Source of the DNA: Neurospora crassa OR74A
Taxonomy: Eukaryota > Ascomycota > Sordariomycetes > Sordariales > Sordariaceae
Length of the DNA stretch: 64,000 nt
Direction: 5' to 3'
Assembly (NCBI RefSeq): GCF_000182925.2
Contig: NC_026505.1
Location: 4,464,001 to 4,528,000 of the forward strand
Part shown: positions 36,263 to 45,764 of the stretch, piece by piece
Layout of the letters: every line of letters begins with the position of its first letter
Position numbering within the stretch: position 1 is the first letter of the stretch
Made by a program: the position numbers and the translations under genes
The notes under the pieces: model-generated
Seen by the model: the letters and a program-made list of their open reading frames with translations, nothing else
What the model was told of the DNA's origin: nothing
Database searches by the model: none

Positions 36263-37370
36263 CATAAAACCCCCGGCGCGGGTCTGGAAGTTCCCGAGCA
36301 GCGTGGTTCCGACGGAGTGATTCCCGCGTGGGGTCATTGGCTACAGCGGTCCCCTTCTTGGTGGTTCCATTCCATCACGACAGTGGCACATGTCCGGTTG
36401 AACTTCACCTCAGCATCAACCCCGTCGAGTTTCCAATCCCGTCCTCATGTTTCATCCAGTGCTTGTAGTTTTGTGGTTCAGACAAACAACTACGCGTATC
36501 TCAACTCTCTGCACCATATCAGTCTTCGGTTTGTTACGGCCGATTCATGGTGATAGGTACTCGGCACCCTTGCTTGGTGTTGTGATATGCTGCGATAATT
36601 ACTAAGCAGCAAGTCAGGTACCTCGGCAGGGACCTCGGCAGGGACCGTGATGTGTTCAGGGAACCCCAACCGAGCGCTAAAGTCCGCGTCGGCGTTGACA
36701 TGCGCCGCCTATTTTCCGATCGCTGACGACTGCCCCGCTACGCAGAAATGTTCTGAAGATCGGGAGCGAACTCTTGAAACTCTTCATATGAATGAACTCC
36801 AGCCACGGTGAAAAGGCACCCGAACGGTCCCATCACGCCATCGGATTCGAGAATTCTGCGACGCTCATTCTTTTCGGTTGTCCGGCAAGCCGGTGGGTAC
36901 ACCAACATGAACGAACCACCATTGATGGCGGGGAACACAGATCCTTGGCTTTGACATCATCATTGCATTAGCGAGTGATTATGAATTTGCATCTGTCTTT
37001 GCGAACCCAAACAATACAGTTTGAACAACCGTTTGAATGTATGATCTGTGAAGCTTCAACGAAGGATGGTAGCAGAGGACACATCAAGACATGGGTCAAG
37101 TGCGGGGCATTGAATCACGGTCTCTTTGAAAATCGACATTCCCGCACAGAAAAGAAACCGCAGCAATGAAAGCGTGGGGGACCTAACGGGTAGCTCGTGG
37201 GTGGGATGGGGTGGGCCGTTGATAGCCACCCCAGTTGGAGTTGACGTCGTTCAAACCTGGAAAACATGATTTCCTCACTTGCAGAACGAAGCATCAACAC
37301 ATTCAACACTGGCGTCGAAGCTTCCAAACTGAAGTTGATGAACCTTTCGCTTTGTAACCAGCTCGTCATC

Positions 37371-38954
37371 ATGGCTGCCCAGCAACAAAAGAGAAACATT
37401 GTCATTGTCGGTAGGTTCAGGGATTACTTCCATTCCCCGCATACGACAGCTCTCAACTAACACAACATCATCACCAGGTGGCGGCATCATCGGTTGCACA
37501 ACCGCCTACTTCCTCACCCGCCATCCCAAGTTCGACCCGGCCCAGCACACCATCACTCTTCTCGAGGCCAGCTCCATCGCCGCCGGCGCATCTGGAAAAG
37601 CCGGCGGTCTCCTCGCCCTCTGGGCTTATCCCGAATGTCTTGTTCCCCTCTCCTACCGCCTGCACCGGGAACTCGCCGATGAGCACAACGGTGCCGAGCG
37701 CTGGGGCTACCGCCAGGTCGGCTGCGGATCCATCGGTGCGGTCGTCAAGAATGCCGACCTCAAGGCTCGCGGCCAGGGAACATCAGCCTCGACGACATCC
37801 GACTTGAAGGAGCCGAACGACACCACGGCAGCAGCCCCCAACGCCCACCTCCCCATCCAGGCCGAAGACGAAAAAACCTCTAAAGATTGGGAGAAACTCC
37901 CCAAGCAAGACGTAGCCGCAACCTCCCTCCTCTCCAAATCCGTCCTGCCCCCGGATCTTGACTGGGTTGACGGCTCGCTCGTACGCTCATGGGATGTCAT
38001 GGGCCGACGCGGGGAGACCGAGACGGCGCAAGCACATCCCTTCCACTTCACCAACGCCATGGCGGATCTAGCCGCCGCCAAGGGCGTGGACATTCGATTG
38101 GGCGCCAAGGTGACCAACATCACTTCTTCTTCTTCAGCCCCTAACGGCAGGGTAGACACAGTCGAATACCAGGACCGTAACAACAACGACGAAATCAACT
38201 CCATTACGGGAGTAACAGACGTGATTGTGACCGCCGGCCCTTGGACGGGTAACATCTTGCCTCGGTCCAAGATCGAGGGGTTGCGCGCTCACAGCGTGGT
38301 GTACGAGGCGGAAGTCAGTCCGTACGCGGTGTTTACGGATATTGAGCTGCCGAGCGACTGGACGCCGGAGCATCGGCGGGTAAAGGGGCAAAAGAGAAAG
38401 CATAGGGGACATGTGGATCCCGAGATTTATGCGAGGCCATTTGGGGAGGTTTACGCTTGTGGTATGTGAATGGTCTTTTTTCTTTCTTTCTTTCTATCCT
38501 TGATCTCATTTTTCCTCCTCTCGTTTCTGATTTCATTCCATTTCCTGGCAACAAGTCTGTACGACTTGATATGGGTATGACTAACAAATCAAAATGAACA
38601 GGCGAACCAGACAAAACCATTCCTCTCCCCGAAACAGCAGACCAAGTTCAATGCGACGAAGACCAATGCAACGACCTGATATCCTACATCGCTACCGTCA
38701 GCCCGATTCTTGCGTCTGCCCCCGTCAGGGCCAAGCAGGCTTGCTACCTCCCTCAGCATGTCCGGTTCGGAGAGGAGAGGGGTCCGCTTATAGGCCAAAC
38801 TTCTACGCCTGGCTTGTGGATTGCGGCCGGACATACGTGCTGGGGGATTCAGAACGGACCAGCCACCGGCTTGTTGATGTCTGAACTGATTTTTGATGGA
38901 CAGACCAAGAGTGCGGACATTGACAAGCTGGATCCCAAGAAGTTCAAGGTTTAA
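37371..38954 (+). CDS. FAD-dependent oxidoreductase, DAO superfamily (Tda3-like)
   Basis: There are three exons, 37,371-37,410, 37,478-38,461 and 38,602-38,954, giving 458 aa. Introns are 67 and 140 bp, and both joins fall inside glycine codons and keep frame. The N-terminal NIVIVGGGIIGCTTAYFL is the FAD-binding GxGxxG Rossmann motif, split by intron 1. An acidic LLEASS follows at the end of the second strand and binds the ribose. GKAGGLLALWAYPECLVPLSY is characteristic of the subgroup. The C-terminus LWIAAGHTCWGIQNGPATG resembles the second FAD-contacting segment of DAO proteins. Yeast Tda3 is an FAD oxidoreductase involved in endosome-to-Golgi retrograde transport; similarity is by motif pattern only and the substrate is unknown. 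A polar insert (about residues 120-185) is rich in T, A and K. The gene converges on the RVT gene with 316 bp between stops. Confidence 0.88.
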
Positions 38955-39270
38955 AGAGTTCATAAGGACTATGAGGGTGGGGTGTCACATATGGCAAGGT
39001 AACGAGCGGAGCGGTGATGCGAGCATTAGACATGAAGTAATGGACACGGCTTACAACATTACCATATACTAAGGCAATGCTTCACTGCTTTCAAAATTGC
39101 TAAACCTATCCTAATAATGTTCAGAGCGGCGAGCATACATGACTATAATATCCTACTCGTTCCTCGTCATCCGCATTCTCCTGGTTTATACAGTCATAAT
39201 CATACATTATCCACCACAATCCTTCCTCGTCGCCCGTCTGCCACCACTAGTAACCTAGGTCATCACCCAC
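38955..39270. other. Short convergent intergenic region
   Basis: 316 bp between the stop codons of the FAD oxidoreductase and the RVT gene. No gene was recognised; presumably overlapping 3' UTRs. Confidence 0.5.
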
Positions 39271-41946
39271 TTAGCCCTGCCAATGGAACCGGCTTTGTCT
39301 CAGCATGGTTATCAACCCAATGGGCAGCGCCGCCTTATCAACGACCGTCAGTCCACCAAACATGTCCACCACCTCCCGATGGAACAGTTGCACCACCCAC
39401 TTGTCGTAGCTGCTCATGTCCTCCCAATCATCCTCGTCCTCCAGCGCCGCCTTGATATCGCCCTTGAGCTCCACGTTTTTCGTCTTCGGCTCCATCAATA
39501 GGTTTTGGTAAAACGCCTTAAGCCGCGGCGACGTCAGCTCCCTGTACCGTGTGAACTCCTCATAACTCATGAAAGGTTCTCCCTCAAGGTCCTTAAATGA
39601 GTCTTGTCCTCTGGTCGAGCCACCAGCCGTCTTGTTCACGGCGCGCTCCATCTCGTAGGTCTCAAACCTCTCCTTCGCTCTCCGGTACGCACGCTCTTCC
39701 TCCTCTTCGTAGTCGGCCAGCATCTCCTCGGGCGTCTTTTCCAGGTCATCGCGAATCAGGAAGAGCGAGACGAACGGATTGCGCAGACCGAGACCGCCCA
39801 TTGAAGTGGGGAAAAATAGGTACCCATCCGGGATGGATGAGATGCCGAAGCGTGAGGCGATCATATCCTTGACGTAGGCGCCCACCCCGCCGGCGTGGTC
39901 AGGGAAGAGCTTCTGCTGGATCCGCGCAAACATGGCAAGCATGCTGTCAACATGGGCACGGCCACTGCAGGTGGCGGGGCGGCCAAAATAGTTGGTAAAA
40001 AAGCGGTCGCCGTAGATATTCCAGGCTTGCACCCAGTCAAATACCGATTGGCAAGCACCCAGCTGGCGGCGGAGTTCGTCGATATGCTCGTCAACCTTCG
40101 ACTCGTCGATTTCGAAGTGACCCGTTGAGGCGTTAAGCTTAAGTAAACCCCAGGTAACTGGGCCGGTCGGAAGGTTGTGACTGATTTTGGCAGTCTCCTC
40201 TTCCTTGGTTGACTCCAAGCCCACCTTTTTGTTCTTGGGATGAATAGTCGCTGATCCGGTCTTCTCCTCATTGAGGCTCAGTCCCATGACCTCGCTGAAC
40301 TCCGTCACTACCTTCCATGCCTTGGAGCACTTCTCTGTGGTACCCCAAAGCCACATGTCGTCGTGAAGCCGGTAGAGAAGCGTTCCATCGGCCTTCTGGT
40401 TGACCGCAAAGTCCAGGCAAAACAGCAGGGACTCGCCCACGACATCGGAGATTGTGCTGCTTATCGGGGTGCCACGCTTGCGGGTGCCAAAGGGAGTGTC
40501 GGGGTTGGGGTCGCCTTTGAACCGAAGAGGGGCCTCTAGCACACGCTTGAAGAAGTCAAGCCATTCTTCGTTGAAGCCAAAGAACTCCATCACGGCGAAG
40601 ATGCTCGAGTGCGGCAGTCCAGGACCAAACCATCGAAAATCAGACCGAAGCACGGTTAGTTCGTTACCCATGTGCGTCTGGACGAGAATGTCAGCTTCAA
40701 GCCGGTGCATGAGACCCTGTACAACTCTCAGAGGCGAGTCTCTTGTGTCCTCTTTGCTGTCCGCTTCTGATGAATCATACCCGCCGCGGACCTCCGACAT
40801 CCATTCGGGGAGATGATCCAGCAGAATCTTGTCATGGAAATAATCCTCGCGCTCATGGGCGACGCTATCGACCTTGGAGAGGGGGTTCTTTTCATCCAGA
40901 AAAAACTGTCGACGTCTCGCATCCTGCTTTGACATGGGTTTCGTGTCAGGCTTCCACACGCCTGCGGTTGCGGTGAATCTCCCGAAGTGTTGTGAAATCA
41001 ATACTGCCCATCGGCGAAAAATGTACTCGAGAAGCAGCGAATGCAGCAGGTCCTCGTCTAGGAAGAATCTGTACTTCCCATTCAGAGCCCGACGCTGCTC
41101 GACCACCACAGGCGCCTCCCATGTCCAAGACGCGCGCGCATCCATACGCATGTTCAGCACATCTGCGATCTCCTGCAGGACGACCGAGTTGTTCAGGAAG
41201 TCGCGAAGGGTGCTGCGCTTCTCACCCGTAATGTTGTTGCTTCGCAGGATGCTCTGGATGCATACCTTGACCTGTAACACGGTGAAGGGGTGTGACCAGT
41301 TCGCATGCTTGTTGTCCTGAAGTTCCTCAAAACTCTTTCTCAGCTCCGCCAAAGCGCGCTTGCAGTCCTTCGACGACCCGGCAAAGACGTCCTCCAGATA
41401 CCGCTTGATGGCGTCTTTGTCGGTCTCCTTGGGGGTAAAAACAAATTCTTCCCACGTCTTCCTCTGTTCATGCATCTCTTTCCTCCCAACGGGGACAAAG
41501 TCGTCCTTATCAGCCTTGTCACCCCCTTCAGTGACCGACATCTTCTTATCCTGCCCAGACGCAGCGGTCCACTCCCTGACCATCCGGCCGTACATGCTGG
41601 CAAATCTGTACTTGTTGCTTGTCATGTCCAACTCCTTCTTCACCGTCTCCTCATACTCGCGCAGAAGATCCTTCGACACGGACGGATCGAAAGCCGCCTG
41701 TTCGACGAACCGCTTCATGTTGTCGGCCGACAGCATCGGGTTGTCAGCTCTTCTGATGGATGGCAGCTTCTCGCGACCATCAAGAAGAGTCTCTGCACGC
41801 TTGCGGACGTCGGCCTCCTTGTCGGCAGCGGAGAGCAGAGCGTCTTTGGCCGACTCGTATGCATCCTTTTGCTTTTGGAGCTGGTCCAGCTTGATGGAGG
41901 TGATGGAGGAGAGGGTCTGGGAGAGGACTTCTGAAGAGGCGGCCAT
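39271..41946 (-). CDS. rvt: Cellular reverse transcriptase-related protein (RVT)
   Basis: One uninterrupted exon of 891 aa starting MAASSEVLSQ. The frame is open for 24 more codons but with no upstream ATG; this ATG is followed by GC. The first ~60 residues are predicted coiled coil (LDQLQKQKDAYESAKDALLSAADKEAD). Reverse-transcriptase palm motifs occur in order: motif A RSDFRWF with Asp436, motif B RGTPISSTISD near 491-501, the catalytic RLHDD with Asp529-Asp530, and the motif D GLSLNEEKTG near 555-564. The size, the absence of RNase H, integrase or endonuclease domains, and the intact, G/C-rich codon pattern fit the single-copy domesticated rvt genes of fungi (Gladyshev and Arkhipova). The Neurospora protein is reported to polymerise NTPs and dNTPs and to be induced by blasticidin or amino-acid starvation. 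This is not a mobile element: there are no flanking repeats and no RIP. The cellular role is unresolved. Confidence 0.92.
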   Translation of the reverse strand: MAASSEVLSQTLSSITSIKLDQLQKQKDAYESAKDALLSAADKEADVRKRAETLLDGREKLPSIRRADNPMLSADNMKRFVEQAAFDPSVSKDLLREYEETVKKELDMTSNKYRFASMYGRMVREWTAASGQDKKMSVTEGGDKADKDDFVPVGRKEMHEQRKTWEEFVFTPKETDKDAIKRYLEDVFAGSSKDCKRALAELRKSFEELQDNKHANWSHPFTVLQVKVCIQSILRSNNITGEKRSTLRDFLNNSVVLQEIADVLNMRMDARASWTWEAPVVVEQRRALNGKYRFFLDEDLLHSLLLEYIFRRWAVLISQHFGRFTATAGVWKPDTKPMSKQDARRRQFFLDEKNPLSKVDSVAHEREDYFHDKILLDHLPEWMSEVRGGYDSSEADSKEDTRDSPLRVVQGLMHRLEADILVQTHMGNELTVLRSDFRWFGPGLPHSSIFAVMEFFGFNEEWLDFFKRVLEAPLRFKGDPNPDTPFGTRKRGTPISSTISDVVGESLLFCLDFAVNQKADGTLLYRLHDDMWLWGTTEKCSKAWKVVTEFSEVMGLSLNEEKTGSATIHPKNKKVGLESTKEEETAKISHNLPTGPVTWGLLKLNASTGHFEIDESKVDEHIDELRRQLGACQSVFDWVQAWNIYGDRFFTNYFGRPATCSGRAHVDSMLAMFARIQQKLFPDHAGGVGAYVKDMIASRFGISSIPDGYLFFPTSMGGLGLRNPFVSLFLIRDDLEKTPEEMLADYEEEEERAYRRAKERFETYEMERAVNKTAGGSTRGQDSFKDLEGEPFMSYEEFTRYRELTSPRLKAFYQNLLMEPKTKNVELKGDIKAALEDEDDWEDMSSYDKWVVQLFHREVVDMFGGLTVVDKAALPIGLITMLRQSRFHWQG

Positions 41947-42976
41947 GTTTGCGGGTGTTGATCCGAAGAAGCGTGTATGCTGACTTTGATATGATGTAGA
42001 GAGAATTGACTGTGACAAGTGGTAAGCTTTTGCCAGTGGGGATAAACTTTCCGCGTTGTTTATCCACTTACTGGTGACGATTGAGCTCGATACTGGCGAT
42101 CAGTGGGTAACCAAAAAAGAGGAGTTGCGGCTGAATGTGTCTGGACCAGAAAAGATGGAAGACGAAGCGGAGGGCGGCCGCCCTTATGTACTCTACTGAA
42201 GAGGTATCGCATGCTTCCCGTCTGTCACTGCCACAAACGAGGAGAGTTTGTGTTTTCTCTCATGTTGAAGGAGCGTTTCCTGACGCGAGGCAACTTGGGA
42301 AACTACAGCCATCCTGCAAGCAGCGCCAACACCACGGCGAAAGACTAATACCACCTCAGTCAACGGCGAACTTAATGAAGAGGTCTAGCTACCTTCTGAT
42401 TTGGGACCGGCGAGTTGGCGTACTAGGCGGGCAGGTTTGCTTTGCAGTACACACAGTGGTGACTGGTGAGTCAACCGGCCAGACTTGCCCGTCGGGTGCG
42501 TAACCCTTACCTGCTTCCAGTTTCCTCGTCCAACGTGTTTGCGTCGTCAAGCATATGAGTTAATGAAAGAGCAGCCAGAACATCGCGATGGGGTTGACCG
42601 ACATACTGCAGTCACGCATGGTATCACTTTTGGTTCATTTGCTTCAGTTTTTGCTGACATTTGCGTTGTGTTGGAAAGTCAGGAGCTGCAAAAACGGCCA
42701 CAGTGCTCCAAATGTCCCAAATCACTGTGTACGTAGTGTGCCATGCAATCTACTAACTACTGGAGTGTAACCTTTTACAGAACTACATAGACATCTATAG
42801 GCATTCACAAGACCTGATACGGTGTTTCGATATTGGACAAAGCATAAGTATTGACAATACGAAAACGCCTATGGAACTTGACCCGAGGTCTCGAGCTAAC
42901 AATCCAACCAGTATCGGACGACTATAGACTAGGTACAAGCTGAAACTGAATGGGCTCGCCGAAAGCCAAGCCAGCG
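41947..42976. other. Intergenic region upstream of RVT, up to the Copia element
   Basis: Probable promoter and 5' UTR of the RVT gene, then unremarkable sequence up to the retrotransposon. It holds repeat copy 2 (about 42,820-42,925) and the left target-site duplication CAGCG at 42,972-42,976. No gene is supported. Confidence 0.5.
42820..42925. repeat. Degenerate dispersed repeat, copy 2
   Basis: This shares the exact 18-mer cgaggtctcgagctaaca (42,884-42,901) and weaker flanking similarity with 36,160-36,262. It ends about 50 bp before the Copia insertion. Confidence 0.5.
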
Positions 42977-43112
42977 TGTAGGAAGGGTGGCCTGTGCCCA
43001 GATGACCCACACCACCTTCCACATCCAAACCACTAGCATTTAGCAGGGATCTCTCCCTTGCACAGATAGTTCTCCAATCCACACACATCTCTCCAATCTC
43101 GCTAGTCTAATA
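42977..43112 (+). repeat. Copia 5' LTR (136 bp)
   Basis: TG...(C/T)A ends. Only the last few bases show RIP-type changes relative to the 3' LTR. It is followed at once by ggttataagccct, which resembles the Drosophila copia primer-binding site (ggttatgggccc, complementary to an internal half of initiator tRNA-Met) after two G-to-A changes (inference). Confidence 0.93.
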
Positions 43113-45543
43113 GGTTATAAGCCCTCAACATTATTAAGGCTATTAAAGTATTATCTCCTTTATTATTTTGACGATTCTAGAGGTTTTTTGAATTAGTCTA
43201 CGTTAAAATCTATCGACTTTTAGGTATTGAAAGCAATTTAATTAAGCAATTTAAACCTTAAAACCTTAACCCCACATTATCGTAAGGCGAAGCGCATTAC
43301 ATTAATAATTAATAATAACCTTTCCTTTATTAAACCTAAGTTAATTAAAATTATAATAGACTTCCCTACTAACCTTGAATCTCTTAAAGGAGACTAGAAC
43401 CTTAATTCTTAGAAGTTCAACCTTTGTTATGTATTTAATATTAATAATTTCTTTAAGTATATTAATAATAATATTACGAAGCTAACTAAGGGTATTAAGG
43501 AGTATAAGGAGTAGCGAATTAATAGAACTAAAGTATTATATATTATTAGTTTAATTATTTAAGATAAGAACGTTTAAACTATTCTTTTTATTTACGGTTG
43601 GGACTAAGAAGAGAATAATCCTAAGGTTCTTTACGACTTTATTCTCTTATTAATTACCTATATTACTCCGGAAGCTATCGCTAACGTTTGGGAGGAGTAC
43701 ATTTTATTAAGGCGTTCTAATTTTAACTCTATAAATTTATTTATTTAATACTACAATCTATTGCATTATTGTATTAAAGATTTCGGTATCGACATTAACA
43801 ATAAGGTTGAAATATTAATCCTCTTTAACGCTATTAAGCGCTTGTATCCTACTAAATTAATAATTTAGGCTAACGATCTCGCTAATAAAGACTTCAATAC
43901 CAAAAAGCTTTTAGGTAGGTTGGCTATTATTATTAATATTGAAAAGAATATACTTAAGTTTAATATTATAGTATTTTTATAATTAAATAATATAATTTTA
44001 ACTCCGACTAATAAGAAAGGTAGAGGTAAGTAGAAGTATAATTATATTTCTTACCCGATTTGTAGTAAGAATATCCTTAACGTTTAGGTTTATTTCCTTT
44101 ACAATTATTATTGTATTCCAACTATAAAAGATTGCTAGTATTATTATCTTGATAAGGCGTTTAGTATATAGAAGAATAAAGTAAAGGCGGAAGTTAACCT
44201 TAAGACTAATATTAATACTAATACCCTTGCCGCTACCTTTAGTACTAGTAATTCTAGTAACTTTAGTAATCTTACTACCGGTTCTACCCTACGTAGTAAT
44301 TTAATCTACGGTATTACTAACTTTAACCTTATTTATATTAAGAGGGAGGGTTTTTGGTAGAGCCTATAATTAAATATTATAATAGCCTTATAAATTTAAT
44401 CGAAGTCTAATAGGCTCTTAAAGTATATTTTACAATAAATTTAGTATTATTCAATTTAGGAGCCGCCGATAATATTTTTAATTATATAAAATAGTTTATA
44501 GAATTTTATCCCTTTATTACACTTAATATTTATGTTTATAGCGATAATAATTTTAATTATACTTATTATTGCGGTACTATTGAATTTACTATACCGACTA
44601 TTAATAGTATAATTAAAAGAATCTAAATTAAAGATGTATATTATTATTCTACTATATTAGTAAATCTACTATTAACGAGAGGTCTTTTCGATATTAGTAT
44701 AGAGTAGTTAATGAAATTAAATTATATTACTCTCAATAATCGATAATAAATCTAATACAATTTCGTTTCTAATATTTTAGTACTACTAATCTCGCTACTA
44801 CTAAACTTCAATTAAACTTAAATTACCCTAATTTATTATATATTAGTATTAATTAACTATTTAATAATATATTATTATTTTATATATGTTGGTAAAGAGT
44901 AAGTATTTAAAGCGTGTAAAGACGTAGGTATTATACTTTAAGGGACCGATAATATATTTTATAAAGTTTATATTTTAAGTAAATTAACCAATATTATCCT
45001 TAAATTAATAATTTCTCCCGTTGCTACTCAACCGCTTGAATTTATTAAGGTTAACGTTATTTCTTATAATATCCCCGGTTATATAGGTAATAAGTATATC
45101 GTTTATTTTATATATATTATTATTTATTTCTATTGGGTTCGATTTTATAGGGAAAAAGGTAATGCTTTTAATTAAATTAAAGAATTTAAGATATTTATCG
45201 AATTATAAATAAGTTTTAAAATTAAAGTTATTAAATTCGATAGCGGTCTAGAATTTAATTTATTAATTAAAGATTTTTAAAATAGTAAATTCGTTAAATA
45301 GTCTTATTAAAAGGGTATTAAAATATTTAAGATAATAGCCTACTCTCTATAGATAAACAGCGTACTCGAGAGAATTAATTGTACCCTTATTAAAAGATTA
45401 AGAACTATTATTATTAAGCTTAAAATCCTACCCTACCTCTGGACTTTTATAGTTACTACAATTGTAAGAGTATAGAATTTGCTTCTTAGTAAAGTAAATC
45501 CCGATAGTTAAAGTCCTTATAAAATGTTCTTACAGATAATTAA
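43113..45543 (+). pseudogene. Copia gag-protease-integrase remnant
   Basis: A degenerate + strand reading shows Gag-like helices at about 43.43-43.95 kb, a cysteine/histidine-like cluster near 44.05-44.15 kb, the protease site at 44,453 and an integrase core near 45.1-45.5 kb, with stop codons throughout. The coding part is interrupted after the integrase core by the Gypsy insertion at 45,544. Confidence 0.8.
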
Positions 45544-45764
45544 TGTCACGGCACTGGCGGTGGTGCCTGCCGGGCAGGCACTGGGACAGCACAGCCGTGC
45601 CCGCGACCGGTACGACGCACAGGGCACCGGGACTCTAGGTCAAAACCCCAGATCCCGCGCGCACCTTTACACTATTTCTTCTTTTCTTCTTTATTTTATA
45701 ATTCTACAATAGACCTGGAATCAACGTATTTAGCTTATCTCTCGTAACTACATCGCTTATAATA
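45544..45764 (+). repeat. Gypsy 5' LTR (221 bp), partly RIP-free
   Basis: The first ~125 bp are GC-rich and unmutated, standing out from the AT-rich surroundings on both sides. The last ~50 bp show G-to-A and C-to-T changes relative to the 3' LTR. It starts right after the target duplication ATTAA. Confidence 0.93.

Larger units (their letters stand above)
35783..37370. other. Divergent intergenic region
   Basis: This lies between the divergent peroxidase and FAD-oxidoreductase genes. It contains clustered TAGTGTACACTA-type palindromes (35,951-36,045), GGTACCTC motifs (36,011, 36,618) and a degenerate repeat around 36,160-36,262 that recurs near 42,820-42,925. No gene is supported. Confidence 0.5.

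Noticed and set aside
41305-41983. Two overlapping + strand frames of ~208 codons opposite the RVT gene
   Set aside because: Antisense shadows of a long GC-rich coding exon; no domains.
45524-45712. 62-codon frame spanning the Gypsy 5' LTR start
   Set aside because: Exists only because the LTR edge escaped RIP; it crosses the insertion boundary and is not a gene.
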